29,391 bases of DNA from 0-14-0-20-45-22 sp041645495 (GTDB lineage Bacteria > Fidelibacterota > UBA2242): contig JBAZPZ010000021.1 of assembly GCA_041645495.1 (NCBI GenBank), positions 1 to 29,391 on the forward strand. Direction: 5' to 3'. This document shows, in pieces, positions 23,999 through 29,391 of this stretch (the stretch's first letter is position 1; each line of letters begins with the position of its first letter). The translations under genes were made by a program, and so were the position numbers. The notes under the pieces were generated by a model. That model did not search any database, was not told the origin of the DNA, and saw nothing but the letters and a program-made list of their open reading frames with translations.

Positions 23999-25396
23999 CT
24001 ATTTTATCATCAAAATGGGCGCGGTCACGTTCAAACCGGTTGACGATATCAATTGAATCCAGTAAGCGCCGGAGCACATCAGTTCGCCTTGAATATTCCG
24101 TCCGTCCCAGAAAATTTGGTGAGTTCCTTTATCCATCGGCCCGTGCACAAGTTCCCGTACACACTCGCCGTTGATGTTGTAGATTTTCATCGAGACATTC
24201 TCAAACTTGAGTAAATGGAATGAAATCGTTGTTCCCGCGTTGAACGGATTTGGATAATTCCATATCAGCGTCGGTTCTTCGGGAACCGGCGATTTCGGTT
24301 CTTTCAGGATAGACGCGACCTGCGACGAATCCCGCAAATAAAAAGTATAAGCCACGCCACCATGATCGAACCATGAATGCGACAGAGAATCTTTATTAAA
24401 AACGTACTGGTAGCCATCGGTTCGAGCCGGATCGTGAACGATCGGATCGCCGTTTTCTGTAAATCCGGCCAGCATCATCAAATGCCCGGAATAGAGCGGT
24501 TTGCCAACAGACATGGCGATTCGTCCGCCGTTGGTAAGAACTTCCCGCGCGTCGCTCCAATTGCGGTAGCGCGTCACGACCCCGTCGAGTCCATATTCGG
24601 AAGCGTTTTGCACGACTCTCGGCCAGATGCCGAACATTTCCCATTTCGGATCGTATGTGTCGCGGGCAAACTGAACCGGCTCGACGGGAATTCCATAGCT
24701 TTTTAGAATCATCGAAACTGAGGTTGGCGAACAGATGCTTCCGCCGATTTCAGAATCCAACCCGAACTGGTAATAAAAAGTAGTCGGAACGAAAATCACC
24801 TGAGGTTTATCGGCTAAAATCGCCGTGTAATCGAGTTCATCCATCCTGCGGGTATCGCTAACGAAAAATGACAATTTACTGATCGTCGGAGATGGATCGG
24901 TTGTGTTCGTTCGGCGGAATTCCACCTTGAACTGCCATTGGGATTGATAGGCGTAGAGTTCGGCGGTATCGATATTGATCCAACCGCCACTGATGGAATC
25001 GGCGGGAGTATAGGAAGTCGTACCGTACGTCGAGCCATATGATTTTTGCCAATAGCCGACCGTTAGCCAGGGTGACCAGCCGTTCTGATATGGAAACCGC
25101 ATGAGAATTTTAAAAGACGGCGACGTTTCGTCGGCGGTTCCGTTCCACGATGGCAAACCGACGTTGAAAGGCTCGACGGATTGTTGCGGACGCAAAATGA
25201 CATAACCGCTGGTTTTATCGTCCGAGAGTTGGATCGATTTTCCATCGGCAGATATTTCGACGCCGTCGATCGTTTCCGCACCGGATAGAAGCGAATCTCC
25301 GCCCTGAATAATGTAAAGTTGATCGCGATAGGAAGATGCCAAAAGAGCGCTTTGAAAACATAGCCCGATGATGATTGCCCGAATACCCTTTACCAA
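23999..25396 (-). CDS. Secreted C39-like cysteine peptidase with C-terminal sorting module
   Basis: From the TTG at 25396 the protein has 466 residues: signal peptide (KGIRAIIIGLCFQSALLASS), a beta-rich N-terminal half, a peptidase_C39_2-like domain, and a final FlgD-like/type-A sorting module (NYPNPFNAGTTISF to LMIK). The peptidase signature is an upstream Gln (YYQFGLD), the cysteine in ICSPTS (C222), the histidine in SGHLMML (H305) and the following HDP. I prefer TTG 25396 because a GGAGGAGG lies upstream and the signal peptide begins there. The frame stays open to another TTG at 25498, but that would lie inside the candidate promoter. Its target is unknown; related domains cleave leader or wall peptides. 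It heads the minus-strand run. Confidence 0.8.
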   Translation of the reverse strand: MVKGIRAIIIGLCFQSALLASSYRDQLYIIQGGDSLLSGAETIDGVEISADGKSIQLSDDKTSGYVILRPQQSVEPFNVGLPSWNGTADETSPSFKILMRFPYQNGWSPWLTVGYWQKSYGSTYGTTSYTPADSISGGWINIDTAELYAYQSQWQFKVEFRRTNTTDPSPTISKLSFFVSDTRRMDELDYTAILADKPQVIFVPTTFYYQFGLDSEIGGSICSPTSVSMILKSYGIPVEPVQFARDTYDPKWEMFGIWPRVVQNASEYGLDGVVTRYRNWSDAREVLTNGGRIAMSVGKPLYSGHLMMLAGFTENGDPIVHDPARTDGYQYVFNKDSLSHSWFDHGGVAYTFYLRDSSQVASILKEPKSPVPEEPTLIWNYPNPFNAGTTISFHLLKFENVSMKIYNINGECVRELVHGPMDKGTHQIFWDGRNIQGELMCSGAYWIQLISSTGLNVTAPILMIK

Positions 25397-25473
25397 CGAC
25401 AGATCTCTACCTCCTCCTTTTTCCGGCAGACTGTTTTCCGATTTCGGTTCCAAACACCTGTCCGGGTTCCGGC

Positions 25474-25504
25474 ATAAAATAGCAGATTGAATTCCCAATC
25501 CAAA
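25474..25504 (-). promoter_or_regulatory. Candidate FCB-type promoter of the C39-peptidase operon
   Basis: On the minus strand TTTG (25501-25504) is followed after exactly 19 bases by TATTTTAT (25474-25481), which matches TAnnTTTG at four of six fixed positions. It lies about 80 bases upstream of the preferred start codon and would place the alternative TTG at 25498 upstream of the transcript. Confidence 0.35.
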
Positions 25505-25512
25505 ATGTTTCT

Positions 25513-25543
25513 TTTGGCAAATTCAAAACTCTTCGTATTTTTG
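25513..25543 (+). promoter_or_regulatory. FCB (Bacteroidetes)-type promoter of the thioredoxin gene
   Basis: TTTG (25513-25516), 19 bases, then TATTTTTG (25536-25543): a full match to TTTG-N19-TAnnTTTG. Transcription would start near 25550, about 20 bases before the ATG, leaving room for the AAGGAG ribosome binding site. Confidence 0.6.
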
Positions 25544-25571
25544 CCGACGAATATTTGAAAAGGAGTTTAAT

Positions 25572-26042
25572 ATGCGCTTGGTCATGACATCGAAAAAATA
25601 TTTCCTGTTAGCGACATTGGGAATTGCGATAATCGCCGGCTTTCCCTATTCGAATCAATCCAAACTGATTGCAAAAACCGGTGAAATCCGCTGGCTGTAT
25701 AACATCGATTCCGCGTTAGTCATCGCGAAGGAACAGAATAAACCGGTGATGATCGACTTTATGGCGGTCTGGTGTCCTCCGTGCAAAGCCATGGAAGATA
25801 CGACCTTTTCCAATCCGGAAGTCATTTCCAAATCGGCTCGTTTCGTGACCGTGCGGATAGACGTCGATCAACAGGCAGAAGTCGCTAACAAATATAACGG
25901 TAATGCACGCAAGTACGGCGGTGTCGGCATTCCGAACATTTTATTCCTAACGCCGGACAATCAACCGCTGAAACACATCATTGGCTTTCAGGCACCCGAT
26001 CAATTAATCGCCGTGATAGATTCGGTTCTCGCCGGAAAGTAA
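25572..26042 (+). CDS. Exported thioredoxin-fold protein
   Basis: A 156-residue protein with an N-terminal hydrophobic segment (about 10-25) that acts as signal peptide or membrane anchor, followed by a thioredoxin domain. The active site is WCPPC at 67-71, preceded by KPVMIDFMAV. The cis-proline region is VGIPNILFLTPDN. This resembles the thioredoxin domain of DsbD and related periplasmic reductases, so a role in thiol reduction or cytochrome/protein maturation outside the cytoplasm is likely. AAGGAG lies about seven bases before the ATG. It is a single-gene unit with its own promoter, divergent from the C39-peptidase gene and convergent with the aldehyde dehydrogenase. Confidence 0.88.
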   Translation: MRLVMTSKKYFLLATLGIAIIAGFPYSNQSKLIAKTGEIRWLYNIDSALVIAKEQNKPVMIDFMAVWCPPCKAMEDTTFSNPEVISKSARFVTVRIDVDQQAEVANKYNGNARKYGGVGIPNILFLTPDNQPLKHIIGFQAPDQLIAVIDSVLAGK

Positions 26043-26070
26043 AATTCCCTCCAGTGGATCGAACCATTTT

Positions 26071-27645
26071 TTACCATTTGGTGAAAAATCGCGGCACGAT
26101 TTTCATCAGTGAAATGAAACCTTTGACACGTTTGAAAAACGATTTCGACGCCAGCATTTGAGCGAGACCGCTGAGGCTGGAATAGATTTTCACGCTGTAC
26201 GGATACCACCACATCTGACGTTTTGCGAATGGCAGAATATCGTTGATAATGACCTGCGGTTGTGTCATCTCGTCAAATCCGAGGCGTCCATGCGTTCTTC
26301 CGATTCCGGATTCTTTGAATCCGCCCCACGGCGTCTCCGCCAAACCGTGACTCATCAAGTGGTCGTTGATCGTCACGGCTCCGGCATGAATCCGCGCGGC
26401 GAGTTTTTTCGCATGTCTCCGATTTTTCGACCAAACAGAACCGGTAAGTCCGAGATTTGAATCGTTGGCAAGACGAATTGCCTCGTCGTCGTCTTTCACT
26501 TTCATCACACCGAGAACCGGGCCGAATGTCTCATCCCGCATTACAAGCATTTCGTGCGTGACGTCGGTTAAAACGGTCGCCGGCAACAGGTGGTGGTAAT
26601 TCGGATTGTCGCTGATTTTGGATTGTGCAAAGATCGTTGCGCCTTTGGCAAGAGCATCCTGAATGTGAAGATTAACCGTGTCGATCTGTCTTTGCGTGGT
26701 CATCGCGCCGATTTCCACATCGATATCCGCGTCATAGCCAATCCGGAGCGCCTCGACTTTTTCCTTCAGCAATTCCATGAACGGCTGATAGATTTTTTCG
26801 TGAACGTAAATCCGTTCGACGCCGCCGCAAGACTGCCCGGCATTCGACAATCCCGCCCACATCGCACCACCGACAGCGCGGTCAATGTCAGCGTCTTCGC
26901 AAACGATCATCGCGTCGTTGCCACCGAGTTCGAGGACAACCGGCGTCAACTTTTCGGACGCTTTTTTCATCAGATATTTTCCCGTGGCGACCGAACCGGT
27001 GAAAAAGAGTTTGTCAATGCCGTTTTCCAGAAACGCATCACCGGCGATCTTCCCCGGCAGATTCAGATACGTAAACAGACCTTGCGGCAATTCCACAAAC
27101 TGAAAGCATTTTTCCAGCAAGCGTCCAACCATTTGCGTCTCGCTTGCGGTTTTGAGAACGACTGCATTTCCCGCCAACAACGCCATAACGATTTCCGAGA
27201 AAGGAATGGCAAACGGATAGTTCCACGGTGAGATGATTCCGATGACGCCAAACGACTCGCGTCGGATATAACTTCGTTTGTTGGCAAATAAAATCGAACC
27301 CGCTTTCAGATGCCGATCCTTGAGAAACGTCTTTGCATATTTCGAATAATAGGCAAGCGCCATAATCGCCGGCAGTATTTCAGTCGCCATCGCATCGATT
27401 CTGGTCTTGCCGTTATCGCGCGAAATGGTTTCGGCAATTTCGTCGGCATGCTCGCTGAGAAACTGCCGAACGGGACGAAGCAAGCGTACCCGTTCACGAA
27501 CCGGCATTTTTCCCCAAATCGTCTGGATTGACTTAGCCTTTTGAATTGCACGTGCGACATCCTCTACGGTATTTACAGGAGATTCACCGAGTTTTTCTCC
27601 CGTTGCCGGATTGAAACATTCCGTCATCATTTTTATATCTTCCAC
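26071..27645 (-). CDS. NAD(P)-dependent aldehyde dehydrogenase
   Basis: A 524-residue aldehyde dehydrogenase oxidising aldehydes to acids. The general base E239 sits in LELGGNDAM and the nucleophile C273 in GQSCGG; their 34-residue spacing equals that of E268/C302 in the classical enzymes. SPWNYPFAIP (about 140-149), GSVATGKYL and the C-terminal ETPWGGFKESGIGR are present. The extra C-terminal tail of some 50 hydrophobic and basic residues (SVKIYSS to FFTKW) resembles membrane-associated long-chain aldehyde dehydrogenases. The GTG at 27645 has GAGGTGG six bases upstream; the ATG at 27630 is the alternative. A 50-codon gene lies 28 bases upstream on the same strand. Confidence 0.93.
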   Translation of the reverse strand: MEDIKMMTECFNPATGEKLGESPVNTVEDVARAIQKAKSIQTIWGKMPVRERVRLLRPVRQFLSEHADEIAETISRDNGKTRIDAMATEILPAIMALAYYSKYAKTFLKDRHLKAGSILFANKRSYIRRESFGVIGIISPWNYPFAIPFSEIVMALLAGNAVVLKTASETQMVGRLLEKCFQFVELPQGLFTYLNLPGKIAGDAFLENGIDKLFFTGSVATGKYLMKKASEKLTPVVLELGGNDAMIVCEDADIDRAVGGAMWAGLSNAGQSCGGVERIYVHEKIYQPFMELLKEKVEALRIGYDADIDVEIGAMTTQRQIDTVNLHIQDALAKGATIFAQSKISDNPNYHHLLPATVLTDVTHEMLVMRDETFGPVLGVMKVKDDDEAIRLANDSNLGLTGSVWSKNRRHAKKLAARIHAGAVTINDHLMSHGLAETPWGGFKESGIGRTHGRLGFDEMTQPQVIINDILPFAKRQMWWYPYSVKIYSSLSGLAQMLASKSFFKRVKGFISLMKIVPRFFTKW

Positions 27646-27673
27646 TTCCCACCTCGTTTACTATTTGAATTAT

Positions 27674-27826
27674 TCACTTGCCGGATCGCTTCGATTGTCG
27701 TCCGACGAAGTCATCCATCGACGCGTTAATCCCAAAAAATCCCGCTAAAAAGTCGAACCAGGAAATCGGGAAAAGCCGAAGCAGAGGAACGGTATGAATC
27801 ATTGCAGGCAGGAGAAAGTCTGTCAT
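27674..27826 (-). CDS. Small gene resembling a detached dehydrogenase C-terminal tail
   Basis: A 50-residue frame (ATG 27826, stop 27674-27676) with central segment LLRLFPISWFDFLAGFFGIN and end SMDDFVGRQ. I recall very similar tails (P-x-x-WFD-x-L-x-x-x-x-G-I-N-x-S-M-D-x-F-x-GR) at the C terminus of some short-chain dehydrogenases, though not with certainty. The frame begins with MTDFLLPAMIHTVP, so it may be translated alone; the ribosome binding site is weak (AAAGAGAA). It lies 28 bases upstream of the aldehyde dehydrogenase. It is either the remnant of a dehydrogenase lost from the operon or a genuine small membrane-binding protein. Confidence 0.5.
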   Translation of the reverse strand: MTDFLLPAMIHTVPLLRLFPISWFDFLAGFFGINASMDDFVGRQSKRSGK

Positions 27827-27884
27827 TTCTCTTTATGATCACCTGCTCTTTTTTTCATACTCAATTTTCATCCTTAAAATTTTG

Positions 27885-27914
27885 TTTGCTTTTGGGAAAA
27901 TGTATCTAAATTTG
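27885..27914 (+). promoter_or_regulatory. Candidate FCB-type promoter of the superoxide reductase operon
   Basis: TTTG (27885-27888), 18 bases, then TAAATTTG (27907-27914), a full match to TAnnTTTG with near-consensus spacing. Another TTTG lies at 27881. The leader to the ATG at 28034 would be about 110 bases and contains a 6-bp stem GCCTTC/GAAGGC (27973-28000). No clear PerR or Fur box was found. Confidence 0.5.
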
Positions 27915-28033
27915 GATTGTTATGCAACACCGATTCCACATAAACGGAAACTGTTATTTCCCAGCCCTGACGGCCTTCGTCTGAGTAGCGAACTGAAGGC
28001 ATCAAAAGTCAATCCACAAAGAAGGAGTATGCC

Positions 28034-28417
28034 ATGACACAAAAAATGCAAGTTTACAAATGCGAAGTCTGCGGAAACATCGTTGAGGTCGTTCATGGAG
28101 CCGGCGGGACTCTCGTCTGTTGCGGACAGCCGATGAAACTAATGGCCGAATCGACCGCAGACGCCGCAAAAGAAAAACATGTCCCACTGATTGAAAAAAT
28201 GGAAGACGGCTACAAAGTCACCGTCGGTAGCACACTTCATCCGATGATCGAAACGCATTACATCGAGTGGATCGAACTGCTTGCCAACGACGTCATTTAC
28301 CGCCGCTATCTGAAACCCGGTGGTGCGCCGATCGCGCAATTCTGCATCAAAGCCGATAAAATTACCGCACGGGAATACTGCAACATTCACGGCCTCTGGA
28401 AAGGAGAAATGTCATGA
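28034..28417 (+). CDS. dfx: Desulfoferrodoxin (2Fe superoxide reductase)
   Basis: A 127-residue protein that reduces superoxide to hydrogen peroxide without making oxygen, a defence typical of anaerobes. Both metal sites are complete and at the positions of the Desulfovibrio protein: the rubredoxin-like FeCys4 centre uses C10, C13, C29 and C30; the catalytic Fe(His)4Cys centre uses H49, H69, H75, H119 and C116, with the conserved E47-K48 pair. AAGGAG lies about eight bases before the ATG. Its stop overlaps the ferritin start (ATGA), so iron storage and superoxide removal are produced together. Cytoplasmic. Electron donor (a rubredoxin) is not encoded in the window. Confidence 0.96.
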   Translation: MTQKMQVYKCEVCGNIVEVVHGAGGTLVCCGQPMKLMAESTADAAKEKHVPLIEKMEDGYKVTVGSTLHPMIETHYIEWIELLANDVIYRRYLKPGGAPIAQFCIKADKITAREYCNIHGLWKGEMS

Positions 28418-28941
28418 TCAATTCAAAGGTCGCCAGCGCTATCAACGAACAAATCAAAAATGAGTTGGAATCCGCTTACCTCTACTATGCCATGCAGGCG
28501 TACTTCACGAGCGCCGGATTCGACGGTATGGCCAATTGGATGAGCGTTCAGGTCAAGGAAGAACTTTTCCACGCCTCCAAATTTTTCGATTACGTTTTGA
28601 ATCGCGGCGGACAAGTTCAGCTGAAACCGCTGGCAATTTTGAAAACAACGTGGGAATCACCACTGAGCGCATTCAAAGAGGCGCTGGCCCATGAAGAATT
28701 CATCACCAACCGGATCAATTTTCTCATGAAAACAGCCATCGATGAAAACGACTTCGCATCCAAGGTTCTTCTGGATTGGTATGTCAACGAGCAGGTCGAA
28801 GAAGAAAGCAATGTTTCGAAAATCATCGCTTCACTGGCGCAAGTAAAAGATTCCGGAGAAGGATTATTGATGATAGACCGCGAACTTGCCACGCGCGTTT
28901 TTGTCATGCCAACACCCGGACAAGGAGCACAGCCCGCATGA
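28414..28941 (+). CDS. ftnA: Bacterial non-heme ferritin
   Basis: A 175-residue ferritin forming a 24-subunit iron-storage shell. The ferroxidase residues fall exactly on the E. coli FtnA numbering: E17, Y24, E50, H53, E94, E126-Q127 and E129-E130. The last dozen residues (PTPGQGAQPA) are a loose extension. It is translated from an ATGA overlap with the superoxide reductase and in turn overlaps the next gene the same way. Pairing with dfx limits Fenton chemistry by removing free iron when superoxide is converted to peroxide. Confidence 0.95.
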   Translation: MINSKVASAINEQIKNELESAYLYYAMQAYFTSAGFDGMANWMSVQVKEELFHASKFFDYVLNRGGQVQLKPLAILKTTWESPLSAFKEALAHEEFITNRINFLMKTAIDENDFASKVLLDWYVNEQVEEESNVSKIIASLAQVKDSGEGLLMIDRELATRVFVMPTPGQGAQPA

Positions 28942-29391
28942 ATCTAACTTTCAACATCGATGAAATATTTGAGATCGCTCAGAAAATCGAGAGAAACGGA
29001 GCGAAATTTTACCGGAAAGCCATACAGTATGCAGACGATGAGAAAAACAAAAAAATGCTGGCGGATTTGGCAACGATGGAAGATCGTCACGAAAAAACCT
29101 TTGCCTTGATGAAATCGAGATCAAACGTTCACAGTCAATCCGGCTCGCCATTCGATCCGAATAACGAAGCCGTAGCATACTTACAGGCGTTTGCGGACGG
29201 ATATGTCTTTAATTTTTCCGAAGATCCTTCCGAACAAATCACCGGCAAGGAATCCATGGATGAAATCATGAAGATAGCGATTCGGCTCGAAAAAGATTCT
29301 ATCGTCTTCTATCTGGGAATCAAGCATGTCGTATCCGAACCTCAGGAAAGAGATCAGGTCGGGTCGATCATCCGCGAAGAAATGAAACATA
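28938..29391 (+). CDS. Ferritin-like/rubrerythrin-family protein (runs off the window)
   Basis: An open frame starting at the ATGA overlap with ftnA and still open at the window end (151 codons). It reads like a small four-helix ferritin-like di-iron protein: IAQKIERNGAKFYRKA (helix 1, Glu), MEDRHEKTF (ExxH, helix 2), IRLEKDSIVFYLGI (helix 3, Glu) and IIREEMKH (ExxH, helix 4). This E, ExxH, E, ExxH order matches the rubrerythrin-type ferritin-like family. Rubrerythrins add a C-terminal rubredoxin domain that would lie beyond the window. A peroxide-reducing role would complete the pathway begun by dfx, but this is inference. Confidence 0.85.
   Translation, partial: MNLTFNIDEIFEIAQKIERNGAKFYRKAIQYADDEKNKKMLADLATMEDRHEKTFALMKSRSNVHSQSGSPFDPNNEAVAYLQAFADGYVFNFSEDPSEQITGKESMDEIMKIAIRLEKDSIVFYLGIKHVVSEPQERDQVGSIIREEMKH

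Noticed and set aside
25397..25498. Longer form of the C39-like peptidase from TTG 25498
   Set aside because: It has no ribosome binding site, would bury the signal peptide 34 residues inside, and lies within the candidate promoter.
26067..26088. Hairpin TTTTTTACCA/TGGTGAAAAA as bidirectional terminator between the thioredoxin and aldehyde dehydrogenase genes
   Set aside because: The stem is AT-rich with almost no loop, overlaps the last codons of the dehydrogenase, and no T-tract follows on either strand.
1..29391. tRNA, rRNA, transposase or integrase genes
   Set aside because: None was seen on either strand, so the R-M block cannot be tied to a known mobile element from this window.

Overview
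The window looks like chromosomal DNA of a free-living, probably anaerobic or microaerophilic bacterium of the FCB group (Calditrichaeota, KSB1, Ignavibacteria, Marinimicrobia or a related lineage; the exact phylum cannot be fixed from this window). Three things point there. Two secreted proteins and one gene remnant carry the type-A sorting/FlgD-like module with the NYPNPFN signature. Two, possibly four, upstream regions match the Bacteroidetes-type promoter TTTG-N18-20-TAnnTTTG. Intergenic DNA is rich in dispersed repeats. Most of the window is moderately GC-rich; the restriction-modification block near the left end is clearly AT-richer.

Layout. Positions 1-41 hold the first 13 codons of a minus-strand gene. 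Positions 346-4511 are a rearranged zone: a dispersed element, a ROK-family gene cut at both ends by repeats, a CfrBI-like restriction enzyme and m4C methyltransferase pair flanked by direct repeats, then a repeat-filled intergenic stretch. Next come an EamA transporter (+), an orphan sorting-domain fragment (-), and a minus-strand block of permease, four-helix-bundle protein, hydantoinase/oxoprolinase A and a DUF5009 membrane protein. Three arrays of a 9-bp repeat sit exactly at the borders of the middle genes. A divergent plus-strand pair follows (FAD oxidoreductase, then a GHL10 glycosidase-like lipoprotein/secreted protein).

From 25.4 kb down to 14.7 kb runs a long minus-strand gene set, probably one operon or two: secreted C39-like peptidase, two-domain glycosyltransferase, DUF4922 HIT-like protein, secreted M19 dipeptidase, phosphohexomutase, GH94 phosphorylase and NanE. 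The last three suggest phosphorolytic use of an amino-sugar disaccharide (chitobiose-like): sugar-1-phosphate from GH94, isomerisation to the 6-phosphate by the mutase, and interconversion of ManNAc-6-P and GlcNAc-6-P by NanE. The DUF5009 (HGSNAT/NagX-like) protein and the ROK remnant fit the same amino-sugar theme.

The right end has a secreted thioredoxin (+), an aldehyde dehydrogenase (-) preceded by a 50-codon gene that looks like a detached dehydrogenase tail, and an oxygen/iron defence operon (+): 2Fe superoxide reductase, ferritin and a further ferritin-like protein, linked by ATGA overlaps.
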